Assembly (NCBI GenBank): GCA_963764675.1
Contig: CAVXTQ010000009.1
Location: 15,738-79,737 of the forward strand
From: Acidiferrum sp963764675
Lineage (GTDB): Bacteria > Acidobacteriota > Terriglobia > Acidiferrales > UBA7541
Length of the DNA: 64,000 nucleotides
Direction of reading: 5' to 3'
This document shows positions 17,914 to 25,940 of the stretch, piece by piece. A model generated the notes under the pieces. It was given only the letters and a program-made list of their open reading frames with translations. It did no database searches and was not told where the DNA came from. Each line of letters begins with the position of its first letter. Positions within the stretch are counted from its first letter, which is position 1. Made by a program: the position numbers and the translations under genes.

Positions 17914-18603
17914 GTGAGCACCAAGGCAGTCCGTATCAATGACCCTAGCAGCGAGGCGGGCGTCGCGAGAATCGCCATGAAGTTCGAGGTGGTAGTCATC
18001 CCGGTCTCGGATGTTGACCGCGCGAAGGAGTTCTACGGGAGGCTCGGGTGGCGGCTCGACGCCGACTACGACAGCGGTAAAGACTTCCGGGTGATCCAGT
18101 TCACGCCGCCGGGCTCGGGGTGCTCGATCATCTTCGGCAAGAACGTCACCCCGGCGGCACCCGGCTCCGCCCAGGGCCTGTATCTGATCGTTTCCGACAT
18201 CCAGGCCGCCCGCAAAGAACTGCTCGATCGCGGCGTCGAGATCAGCGAAGTGTTCCACGACTCCGCCGGCGTGTACGCGGCACCCGACGAGCCCTACCTG
18301 TTTGGACGGGTCCGGGTTAGTGGTCCGGATGCCGAGCATCGCAGCTACCGGTCGTTCGCTTCGTTCCGCGATCCGGACGGCAACGGCTGGCTGTTCCAGG
18401 AAATCACGACGCGACTGCCGGGTCGCATCGACCCCGCGACGACGACCTTCGCGTCGGCGAACGATCTGGCGAGCGCGTTTCGGCGTGCGGCGGCCGCGCA
18501 CGGGCAGCACGAGGCGCGGACGGGGAAAGCCGACCCGAATTGGCCGGACTGGTACGCCGAGTACATGGTGCGCGAGCAGGCCGGCGAAGAGCTGCCGCAA
18601 TGA
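17914..18603 (+). CDS. VOC (glyoxalase/bleomycin-resistance) family protein, probably transferred
   Basis: About 229 residues. The VOC core is clear: FEVVVIPVSDVDRAKEFYGR, then LGWRLDADYD, and a second betaalphabetabetabeta unit ending in FASFRDPDGNGWLFQEITT, which supplies metal-ligand positions. The tail DPNWPDWYAEYMVREQAGEEL is shared by a set of mostly actinobacterial and proteobacterial homologues. GTG at 17914 is chosen because GGAGG lies six bases ahead. The coding DNA is visibly more GC-rich than its neighbours, and the gene is followed by the truncated start of a flavoprotein gene, so horizontal acquisition is likely. The substrate is unknown. Confidence 0.8.
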   Translation: MSTKAVRINDPSSEAGVARIAMKFEVVVIPVSDVDRAKEFYGRLGWRLDADYDSGKDFRVIQFTPPGSGCSIIFGKNVTPAAPGSAQGLYLIVSDIQAARKELLDRGVEISEVFHDSAGVYAAPDEPYLFGRVRVSGPDAEHRSYRSFASFRDPDGNGWLFQEITTRLPGRIDPATTTFASANDLASAFRRAAAAHGQHEARTGKADPNWPDWYAEYMVREQAGEELPQ

Positions 18604-18614
18604 AGGAGTAGAAC

Positions 18615-18701
18615 GTGATCGTCATCGGCGGCGGCGCGGACGTAGAGCGCGACTGGCGGGTTTGGGCTTGCTTGAAGTTGGCTCTAAACTCGCACCCTTG
18701 A
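18615..18701 (+). pseudogene. Truncated start of an FAD/NAD-dependent oxidoreductase
   Basis: After AAGGAG, a GTG start opens a 28-codon frame beginning VIVIGGGA, the classic first strand and glycine loop of a dinucleotide-binding flavoprotein. It diverges at once and stops. The translation signals are intact but the gene body is missing, as expected at the right-hand border of a transferred segment carrying the VOC gene. Confidence 0.45.
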
Positions 18702-18740
18702 AAGGCGCAAGGGTGCCGCACCCGCGTCGGACCGGCATCT

Positions 18741-18998
18741 ATGAAACAACGCGAAAAAAAGGATTTGAGCTGGAGCGAGCGGCTGGTCCTAGCCGTCGTC
18801 GGGATTTTTTTTGTGGCCTATGGTTACGGTCAGTTGTTGCGTGGTCGGTGGATATATACGAACTGGCGAGGCCAGGATGTTACCGGAATGTTCGTGATGA
18901 TTCTTGGCGGCTTGTGCGTGGCGGCTGCGGTTTTTCCTTGGGGGCGCCTCACTTTCCTTTGGGAAGGTGGTCGTTCGCGTCGAAAGCGGGATAACTAA
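18741..18998 (+). CDS. Small two-helix membrane protein, unknown
   Basis: An 85-residue protein with two hydrophobic helices (LVLAVVGIFFVAYGYGQLL and MFVMILGGLCVAAAVF) flanked by charged ends (MKQREKKDLSWSER and RSRRKRDN). No recognised family. It lies alone between the truncated flavoprotein and rplS. Composition and hydrophobic pattern support real coding; function cannot be inferred. Confidence 0.55.
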   Translation: MKQREKKDLSWSERLVLAVVGIFFVAYGYGQLLRGRWIYTNWRGQDVTGMFVMILGGLCVAAAVFPWGRLTFLWEGGRSRRKRDN

Positions 18999-19120
18999 AG
19001 TCGACTGCTGAGCATGAGGGGCTTGTCAAATTTCTAGGAGAATTGTGACAATTTGTCTATAATTGACGTTTGTCTTTGATGTGCTGGCCCCGCCCGAGTG
19101 GGTCTGCAGGGAATATTGAC

Positions 19121-19540
19121 ATGAATCCGGTAATAGCGAAATTACATGAGGCGCAACTGCGCAAAGGGCTTCCCGAGTTCCGTCCTGGCGACACCGTGCG
19201 CGTTAACGTACGGCTGAAGGAAGGCGAAGGCGAAAAGGAAAAAGAGCGCTTGCAGGCCTTCGAAGGGGTCGTGATCTCGAAGAAGGGCCGGGCGTCCGGC
19301 GCGACTTTCACGGTGCGGCGCGTCAGCTTTGGGGTGGGCATTGAGCGCATTTTTCCTTTGCACTCGCCTTCGATCAGCTCGATCGAGGTGGTGGGCAAGG
19401 GCAAGGTTCGGCGCGCGCGGTTGTACTACCTGCGCGAATTGAAGGGCAAGGCTGCGCGCATCAAGCGGGCGGGCCGAGAGGAACGCGAATCGCCGGTGGT
19501 GGCTGCGACCGCGGCTGCCGGGTCGGAGAGCAAGGCGTAG
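19121..19540 (+). CDS. rplS: 50S ribosomal protein L19
   Basis: A 139-residue L19: RPGDTVRVNVRLKEGEGEKE, LQAFEGVVISKKGRASGATF, GVGIERIFPLHSPSISSIEV and RRARLYYLRELKGKAARIK are all diagnostic. It has a longer Ala/Glu-rich tail than E. coli L19 (115). The ATG at 19121 gives the canonical start; the upstream extension is not conserved. It normally follows trmD directly, but here more than 10 kb of cargo separates them, so it must have its own promoter. Confidence 0.96.
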   Translation: MNPVIAKLHEAQLRKGLPEFRPGDTVRVNVRLKEGEGEKEKERLQAFEGVVISKKGRASGATFTVRRVSFGVGIERIFPLHSPSISSIEVVGKGKVRRARLYYLRELKGKAARIKRAGREERESPVVAATAAAGSESKA

Positions 19541-19613
19541 ATCGCTCGAACGGGCAAATGTGCCCGCCACGGTCGGCGGCCGCTGCAACGGCAGAACAGG
19601 AAATATTGAACAG

Positions 19614-19641
19614 GCCCCGCGAGAGCGGGGCTTATCTTTTT
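19614..19641 (+). terminator. Rho-independent terminator after rplS
   Basis: GCCCCGC and GCGGGGC pair around GAGA, followed by TTATCTTTTT. It ends one base before the stop codon of the converging peptidase gene. Confidence 0.85.
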
Positions 19642-21654
19642 CTACTTCAGGTATTGATCCATCCAGTCGACCCAGCGGCGGTCGACATCCATGACGCGGA
19701 CCGGGTCGCCGGGGAAATGGCCGGGGACGGGATAGGCAAAGAACTTGACCGCCACGCCGTTATCTTTTAGCGCGTGGAATAGCGCATAGGACTGCGAGAT
19801 GGTGACGCGCGCGTCGCCGGTGTCGTGCAGGATCAGCGTGGGCGTCTTGATGTGCGACGCGTAGGTGATCGGCGACTGCGCAATGTAGTCCTTCAGGTTG
19901 TCTCCTACAAATGGCGAGCCATTGAAGCTGTAGCGTCCCGTGACGTTGCCGTCCGAGAGGTTGTACTCGTCGTAAAGATCGGTGACGGGAGCGCCGGCCA
20001 GGGCCGCCTTCCACACGGAATAGTGGCCGATGAGCCATGAGGTCATGTAGCCGCCGTAAGACCATCCCGTGACGCCGATCTTGGTTTCGTCGATGAAGCC
20101 TTGCTTCTCGAGAGCGTCGATGCCTGCCATCACGTCGCGGCCTGGCCCATCGCCGGCGTCGTTAAAGATGGCACGCTGGTAGGCGTTGCCATCATTGTCG
20201 CTGCCGCGATAATTCGGCGAGAAGACGACGTATCCGTGTGACGCGAGAAGCTCCGAGAGAAAACTGAAAGCCGTGATCGAGGACGCCGTGGGTCCGCCAT
20301 GAATGACCAGGACCAGCGGGTATTTTTTGTCCCTGGAGAAATCGGGGGGATACACGACGACGCCGTCTTCGTGGAAATTGTCCGGACCTTGCCACTCGAA
20401 CCTTTCTATTTTGCCCTGGTTCAGCGCGGCGATGGCCTGGTTGAAGTTGGTGAGGCGTTTAGGGGTGTCGTTGGCGGAGGCCATGTAATAAAGCTCGGAG
20501 GGCTGCGTCGGCGTGCTGCCCGTGAAGGCGATCTCGCCTTTGCGGCCGACGAAGGCGTCGATCCAGAACGACCATGTAGGATTGACATCGCCGAGAGCGA
20601 GTTTTTTCGGCGCGCCATTGAGCGGCTGCAACCAGAGCGACGTCTGGGTGCCGTCGTGGCCGCCGACGAGTAGGGAGTTGCCGTCCGGCATCCAGATGAC
20701 GCGAAAGAGATTGTGGTCGATCGCGTGCGTGGCGGACGCGCCGTCGCCGCCGGCGGTTTGGGTCACGAAGATTTCGTTTTCGTTGTTGGGGTCACCGTCG
20801 CGAGGATACCAATACGCGATGTGCGATCCGTCGGGAGAGAAAACGCCAAAGCTTTCGAGCGTTTGGTGCTGGGTGAGCTTGCGGATTTCTCCGGTGTCCA
20901 CGGTGAGCACTTGGACGGAGGTGAGATCGTTGTCTCCGAAATGCGGATGCTCCTGGCGGGTGAAGAGCAGAAGCTTGCCGTCGGCCGACCAATTGATGGG
21001 CGAAGCCGGTGAACTGGGGGGCGCGCTCTTGGCCAGACTCCAGGCGCCCGAGGTCAGGCGCTTCGGCTTGCCGCCTTCCGCGATGGTGAGCCAGAGGTGC
21101 GAAGGCGTTATCGGGCCGGCGGCGAGATAGTCGTTGTCGCCGACTTCGAACGCGTCGTTGTGCTTTTCGATTTCTTTTTTGTTCTCCGGCTCGTCGGAAG
21201 CTACGTAGGCGATGTCTTGGCCGTTGGGGCGCCAGGCAAACTGCTCGATGCCCTCGGGCGCGTCGGTGATTTTCTTTGCTTCGCCGCCGGACATGGACAT
21301 GACGAAAAGTTGCAGCTTCGGTTCTTTCGCGGCGGCGTCGACGGCCTCGAACGCGAGGCGGTCGCCTTCGGGCGACCAGCGCGGCGAGCCAACGCCTTTG
21401 CGGTCGTGGGTCATCACGTGGGGCGAGCCGGTGGCGATGTCGATGAGGATCAGCTCACGGTCGCTGCGGTCTTGCTCTAGGTTGACGTGCGAGACGATGC
21501 AAGCGACCGATTTGCCGTCGGGGGAGATTTGCGGGTCGGAAACGGAAGCAATCTTCGCGAAGTCGTCGAGTTGGATGGTGCGCGTTTGCGCCGGCGCGCC
21601 CGGCACTAGGAGGGTGGCGAAGAGAAGCGCGGCGGGGATGATTTTCGACGTCAT
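19642..21654 (-). CDS. Secreted S9-family prolyl oligopeptidase / dipeptidyl aminopeptidase
   Basis: A 670-residue protein with an N-terminal signal peptide ending near APAQT. The middle is a beta-propeller made of WD40-like PD40 repeats (DPQISPDGKSVACIV, SPRWSPEGDRLAFEA, FGVFSPDGSHIAYW). The C-terminal ~250 residues form the alpha/beta-hydrolase peptidase domain with the triad Ser (GWSYGGYMTS, ~531), Asp (HDTGDARV, ~613) and His (PVPGHFPGDP, ~643) and the oxyanion strand VIHGGPTA. It likely cleaves oligopeptides in the periplasm. It converges on rplS. Confidence 0.92.
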   Translation of the reverse strand: MTSKIIPAALLFATLLVPGAPAQTRTIQLDDFAKIASVSDPQISPDGKSVACIVSHVNLEQDRSDRELILIDIATGSPHVMTHDRKGVGSPRWSPEGDRLAFEAVDAAAKEPKLQLFVMSMSGGEAKKITDAPEGIEQFAWRPNGQDIAYVASDEPENKKEIEKHNDAFEVGDNDYLAAGPITPSHLWLTIAEGGKPKRLTSGAWSLAKSAPPSSPASPINWSADGKLLLFTRQEHPHFGDNDLTSVQVLTVDTGEIRKLTQHQTLESFGVFSPDGSHIAYWYPRDGDPNNENEIFVTQTAGGDGASATHAIDHNLFRVIWMPDGNSLLVGGHDGTQTSLWLQPLNGAPKKLALGDVNPTWSFWIDAFVGRKGEIAFTGSTPTQPSELYYMASANDTPKRLTNFNQAIAALNQGKIERFEWQGPDNFHEDGVVVYPPDFSRDKKYPLVLVIHGGPTASSITAFSFLSELLASHGYVVFSPNYRGSDNDGNAYQRAIFNDAGDGPGRDVMAGIDALEKQGFIDETKIGVTGWSYGGYMTSWLIGHYSVWKAALAGAPVTDLYDEYNLSDGNVTGRYSFNGSPFVGDNLKDYIAQSPITYASHIKTPTLILHDTGDARVTISQSYALFHALKDNGVAVKFFAYPVPGHFPGDPVRVMDVDRRWVDWMDQYLK

Positions 21655-21873
21655 GATTTTCTGAGCTCCCTGTGAAAGACGCTGGTTGATTTCGGAAAAG
21701 CCGCAGCTAAAAGGTGCGCGTATGCTGCCACGCCGCGCGAAGGCGCGTCAACCGGAGGACTGGGCGCCGCCACGGATTTTGACCTCGCGGTCGTGGGATC
21801 TGGCCGACGCGATCGATTGGGCACAGGCCCTTCGAGTCTCAGGGTGAACAAGAGTGCCTGTGCTACTTGGCGA

Positions 21874-21906
21874 CCTGTTGACAATCAACAGGAAGGGGCA
21901 TAGCCT
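21874..21906 (+). promoter_or_regulatory. PadR promoter with embedded perfect palindromic operator
   Basis: CCTGTTGA and TCAACAGG (21874-21892) are perfect 8-base arms around CAA. The -35 box TTGACA (21878-21883) lies inside the palindrome, with TAGCCT as -10 at 21901 after a 17-base spacer. A further half-site, CCTGTTG, follows just downstream. This layout strongly suggests repression by the PadR protein encoded 30 bases further on. Confidence 0.65.
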
Positions 21907-21934
21907 CCTGTTGTCTATCAAAAGGAGTCTACGG

Positions 21935-22279
21935 ATGGCGCCTCCTCGCGGCGAAGTGCTTCAGGGAACGCTGGACCTGATTGTATTGAAAACGCTGGAA
22001 GCGATGGGCCCGCTGCATGGCTACGGCATCGCGCAGCGCATCCAGCAGGTGTCGGAGGATTTGCTGAAGCTCAATCAGGGGACGCTGTATCCGGCGCTGC
22101 TGCGGCTGGAGCAGCGCGGCTGGATCAGCTCGAAGTGGGGCGTCTCGGACAACAACCGCAAGGCGAAGTATTACTCGCTTACGCGCGCCGGCCACAAGCA
22201 GCTCGCTACTGAAGAGGAGAGCTGGGAACGCATGGCCGCCGTGATTGCACGGCTGCTGGCGGGCGCCGAAGGGGTGTGA
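21935..22279 (+). CDS. PadR-family transcriptional repressor
   Basis: A 114-residue winged-helix regulator: GEVLQGTLDLIVLKTLEAMG, GPLHGYGIAQRI, LLKLNQGTLYPALLRLEQRG and KYYSLTRAGHKQL are classic PadR motifs. The ATG at 21935 follows AAAGGAG; the longer open frame upstream is not conserved. It is coupled to the ADOP permease gene by a one-base gap. PadR-ADOP pairs are a hallmark of Acidobacteriota, and the palindrome upstream suggests autoregulation. Confidence 0.93.
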   Translation: MAPPRGEVLQGTLDLIVLKTLEAMGPLHGYGIAQRIQQVSEDLLKLNQGTLYPALLRLEQRGWISSKWGVSDNNRKAKYYSLTRAGHKQLATEEESWERMAAVIARLLAGAEGV

Positions 22280-22280
22280 T

Positions 22281-24422
22281 GTGAGCCGCTTGCGTTTGCT
22301 TGTTTCGCGGGTACGCGGATTTTTCGGCAAGCGAAACACCGAAGAGGAGCTCGACGCTGAAGTCAGGTCGCACCTGCTGCTGCTCACCGAACACCACATT
22401 CGCCGCGGGATGAGTCCGCAAGAAGCTCGCTATGCCGCGCGCCGTGAATTTGGCGGCGTCGAGCAAGCCAAGGAATCCTATCGAGAGCAGCGCGGGATAC
22501 CCTTTTTTGATGCGCTCTTGCAGGACTTACGTTTTGGCTTGCGCACGCTGGCAAAGCAACCCGGATTTGCGGTAGTCGCGATTCTGACCTTGGCGCTCGG
22601 TATCGGCGCGACAACGGCGGTCTTCAGCGTTGTAGATCGCATCCTGTTCCGCAGCCTGCCCTACGCGCACGACGAGAGCCTGGTTTCCTTTGGCTTGCTG
22701 GCGCCGATCGAGCGCGATGAGTTCATGCTGGGGGCGAGCTACGTCGATTTCCGGAAACAGCCCGGGCCTTTCGAGGCGGTCACGGCGCAGGCGCCGGGCA
22801 GCTCCGATTGCGACGTCACGGAAGAAAATCCGGTACGGCTGAATTGCGCGCACGTCGAGCAGAATTTTCTTTCCACGCTTGGCATTCCGCCGATGCTTGG
22901 ACGCAATTTCACATTGGAAGAAGACCGTCCGAAGGGCACGCGTGTTGCCCTGCTTTCGTATTCGCTTTGGCGAAGCCGATTTGCGGGTGCCCCCAGCGTC
23001 CTGGGCAAGACCGTTTCCCTTGACGGTAAGGCCACCCTGATCGTTGGCGTCCTTCCGCCGGATTTTGAGATGCCCACGTTGACTGCAGTCGATATTCTTC
23101 TTCCTCTGGCACTCGACGAAGGGCAGGAGCGCAAGTCCGATACGGGAAGCGTGCTGCGAACGTTCGCTCGCATGAAACCTGGATCCGGCGTTTCTCAGGC
23201 CATCGCGGGTCTGCAGCCTTTCTTTGAGCAGGCGCTGCGAGGCGCTCCTCCCGAGTTCCGCAAGGAAATTCACTTGTCGGTCCGCACGTTGCGCGACCGA
23301 CAGGTGCAGGATGCGCGCGCAGCCTCTTGGATCTTGCTGGCCGCCGTGTTTGCGGTGCTCCTCGTGGCGTGCACGAATGTGGCAAACCTTTTGCTCGCTC
23401 GTGCCAGCGGCCGCGAACGCGAACTCGCCGTGCGTGAGGCGCTGGGCGCGAGCCGCGGGCGCCTCGTGCGGCAGGCGCTTACCGAGAGCTTGCTGCTAGG
23501 CTTACTCGGAAGTGCGGTGGGTTGTTGGGTGGCAGCGCTGCTTCTTCGCGTGTTTGTGTCCATCGCGCCCGAAGGCATTCCACATTTACAGCAAGCTGGA
23601 CTTGATCTTCGCGTGGGGGTGTTTGCGTTGGGAGTCGCACTCGCCTCCGCTATGTTTTTTGGTGTGGCGCCGGCACTGCACCGGCCGAAGCCGGCGATGC
23701 TAAGCGGGAAGCAGGCAGATGTAAGGTCGCGGAGCCTGGTGCGGCAAGTCTTGGTGACCACGCAGATTGCCATTTCGGTTGTTCTTCTTGCGGGCGCAGG
23801 TTTGTTACTCCGCAGCCTGTGGAATCTGCAGAGCGCCTCCACGGGAATGCAGACGGAGAATGTTCTGACGGAAGCAATTTCGCTCGGCGACTACCGCTAC
23901 CCCAAAGCCGCGCAGCAAAACGCTTTTTTCACGGAACTCGAGGCCCGGCTGAAGCGCTTGCCAGGTGTTACGTCACTGGCGTTGAGCGATTCCCTGCCGC
24001 CGTCAGGTCAAATGCGGTCAACGATATTCGCCGCCATCGAAGTTGCGGGACGTCCGCTCCTCTCCGAAGGCACCGGTGGCACGGTGGCCTGGCGGGCCGT
24101 GACGCCGGATTATTTTCCCGCGCTGGCGATTCCGGTCACGCGCGGCCGGGCATTCCAGCAAAGCGATCTGCTTTCGACCGAGAACACGATCATTCTGAGC
24201 GATACACTCTCTCGGCAGCTTTTCCCCAACGAGGATCCCATTGGCAAGCAGTTGCGATTGTTTCGCGAGCCACAGGGCCCATGGCGCACCGTCGTGGGCG
24301 TCGCGGGAGATGTGAAGAACAACGGCCTCACGGTAAGTGCCGATCCCGAATTTTACCTTCCTTGGAAAAACGAACCCGTAATATCTCTTCACGCCGCTCA
24401 CGTTATCGTGCGGACCCGATGA
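22281..24422 (+). CDS. ADOP-type MacB/FtsX-like permease, 5' part of a frameshifted gene
   Basis: 713 residues starting at GTG after AAGGGG. The N-terminal cytosolic ADOP domain (EEELDAEVRSHLLLLTEHHI, RYAARREFGGVEQAKE) precedes the first transmembrane helix (AILTLALGIGATTAVFSVVD). A periplasmic MacB domain follows, then the first FtsX core (VACTNVANLLLARASGRERE) and the second half up to PWRTVVGVAGDVKN. Translation stops at 24420-24422, and the remainder continues in the -1 frame from an overlapping ATG. One missing C in ACCCGATG would restore a single ~881-residue protein, the usual ADOP length. The role of this family is unknown; MacB-like proteins drive mechanotransmission-type export. Confidence 0.85.
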   Translation: MSRLRLLVSRVRGFFGKRNTEEELDAEVRSHLLLLTEHHIRRGMSPQEARYAARREFGGVEQAKESYREQRGIPFFDALLQDLRFGLRTLAKQPGFAVVAILTLALGIGATTAVFSVVDRILFRSLPYAHDESLVSFGLLAPIERDEFMLGASYVDFRKQPGPFEAVTAQAPGSSDCDVTEENPVRLNCAHVEQNFLSTLGIPPMLGRNFTLEEDRPKGTRVALLSYSLWRSRFAGAPSVLGKTVSLDGKATLIVGVLPPDFEMPTLTAVDILLPLALDEGQERKSDTGSVLRTFARMKPGSGVSQAIAGLQPFFEQALRGAPPEFRKEIHLSVRTLRDRQVQDARAASWILLAAVFAVLLVACTNVANLLLARASGRERELAVREALGASRGRLVRQALTESLLLGLLGSAVGCWVAALLLRVFVSIAPEGIPHLQQAGLDLRVGVFALGVALASAMFFGVAPALHRPKPAMLSGKQADVRSRSLVRQVLVTTQIAISVVLLAGAGLLLRSLWNLQSASTGMQTENVLTEAISLGDYRYPKAAQQNAFFTELEARLKRLPGVTSLALSDSLPPSGQMRSTIFAAIEVAGRPLLSEGTGGTVAWRAVTPDYFPALAIPVTRGRAFQQSDLLSTENTIILSDTLSRQLFPNEDPIGKQLRLFREPQGPWRTVVGVAGDVKNNGLTVSADPEFYLPWKNEPVISLHAAHVIVRTR

Positions 24423-24925
24423 ACCCGACGGCTATGGCTGCCTGGATGCGCAGCGAAACCGTCGGCATGGATTCGACTCTCCCGGTAACGGTGGAGGCCA
24501 TGAGGCAGCGGGTGGGCAAACTCGCGGATCGCCCGCGTTTCAACGCCGTGCTGCTGTCTCTATTTGCCGGGATGGGTGTCTTGCTTGCGGCGATCGGAAT
24601 TTACAGCGTCGTGGGCTTCCTGGTGGCGCAACAAACGCGGGAGATCGGCGTGCGCATGGCTCTGGGCGCCACTCCGCAGGGAATCTTGAGAATGGTGCTC
24701 TCCAGCGTAGCGCGCTGGACGGTTGCGGGCGCAGCGTGGGGTCTGATCGGCGCTTGGTTTTGCGCGCGCCTTTTGGAGTCGCTTCTGTTTGAGGTGCGGG
24801 CGCATGACCCCGCGCCTCTCGCGTTGGCGCTGGTTGTCCTGCTTGCGGTGGCATTTCTTGCCGCTTGGATCCCTGCGCGGCGCGCTACGCGAGTTGATCC
24901 AATGGTCGCGCTTCGCTACGAATAG
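24419..24925 (+). CDS. ADOP-type permease, 3' part after the frameshift
   Basis: 168 residues completing the second FtsX core: RFNAVLLSLFAGMGVLLAAI, QQTREIGVRMALGATPQGIL, three more transmembrane helices and the typical end AWIPARRATRVDPMVALRYE. It begins at an ATG overlapping the stop of the upstream part (ATGA). It could in principle be translated by re-initiation, but the split point has no domain boundary, so a one-base deletion or sequence error is more likely. Confidence 0.75.
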   Translation: MNPTAMAAWMRSETVGMDSTLPVTVEAMRQRVGKLADRPRFNAVLLSLFAGMGVLLAAIGIYSVVGFLVAQQTREIGVRMALGATPQGILRMVLSSVARWTVAGAAWGLIGAWFCARLLESLLFEVRAHDPAPLALALVVLLAVAFLAAWIPARRATRVDPMVALRYE

Positions 24926-25009
24926 GAATTCTTCCTTGCGCCACGCCTCCGCTACGCCCACGCCGTGCTAAAATCGCGCGCGGTTGGCCACTGAGGGTCA
25001 CACCCACGA

Positions 25010-25672
25010 ATGAGCCGTCTCTGCTGTTCCCGTTTCGAGCGCGCGGCGCGAAAACTTGGTTGGACGCGCATCGCGGGCATCGATGAAGCCGGCCGCGGTG
25101 CGCTGTTTGGCCCGGTGGTTGCGGCCGCCGTCATTCTCAATCCCAAGCGGCGCATTGTAGGGCTCGACGACTCAAAGCAGCTTGCTCCCGATCGCCGCAC
25201 GCAGCTCGCCGAACGCATTCGCGACCACGCCTTCGCCTGGGCGGTTGCCGAAGTGGACGCGCAGCGCATCGACGCCTGGAACATTTATCAAGCCAGCCGT
25301 CAGGCTATGACCGCCGCGCTGCAACAGTTGACCCTTACGCCGGACTACTTGCTGATCGACGCCATGCAACTCGACGTGCTCATCGAGCAGAAATCCCTCA
25401 TTAAGGGAGACGCCCGCAGCGTGTCGATCGCCGCGGCCTCCATCCTGGCTAAGACCCACCGGGATACCCGAATGGAAGAGTGGGACGCCGTGTATCCGCA
25501 GTACGGTCTCGCCCGCCATAAAGGCTATGCCACCGCCGATCACCTGGAAGCCTTGCGGCAGCATGGACCTTCGCCACTTCATCGGTACTCCTTCGCGCCG
25601 GTCCGCGAAGCGGGCTGTTGGTCGGCTGGCGCCATCCAAATCGACCTGCTCCCGGACCCCATCCTGCCGTGA
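25010..25672 (+). CDS. rnhB: Ribonuclease HII
   Basis: A 220-residue endonuclease removing ribonucleotides and RNA primers from RNA/DNA hybrids. The metal-binding residues are visible: Asp-Glu in IAGIDEAGRGALFGPVV, Asp in LLIDAMQLDV, and Asp in the C-terminal SILAKTHRDTRMEEWD. GLDDSKQLAPDRR is also typical. RNase HII often follows rplS, and here the order is kept although two cargo units intervene. The C-terminal ~20 residues are not conserved. Confidence 0.95.
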   Translation: MSRLCCSRFERAARKLGWTRIAGIDEAGRGALFGPVVAAAVILNPKRRIVGLDDSKQLAPDRRTQLAERIRDHAFAWAVAEVDAQRIDAWNIYQASRQAMTAALQQLTLTPDYLLIDAMQLDVLIEQKSLIKGDARSVSIAAASILAKTHRDTRMEEWDAVYPQYGLARHKGYATADHLEALRQHGPSPLHRYSFAPVREAGCWSAGAIQIDLLPDPILP

Positions 25673-25940
25673 GTCTCACCGGCGCATGCCGCCACGCGGC
25701 TGACAAAAGTTGATATCTGAGGCACCGAACCAAGGTGCAGCCGTCCTTCGCCGTGGCTTCGCCGCCAGTTTCCTGATTCCAACGGGGATAACTGGCTGCT
25801 CACAATCCGTGCAGGGTTCATTGACTTGCGTTTTCCCCGCCTGCTAGCGTAGGCAAGTACTACTTCTGCCGGGCTTTGCCGGCTGGGTGTGGAAACGCGC
25901 CTACCAGCAGGCGACGGTAGCGCATTGTCTGAGTTCGCGA

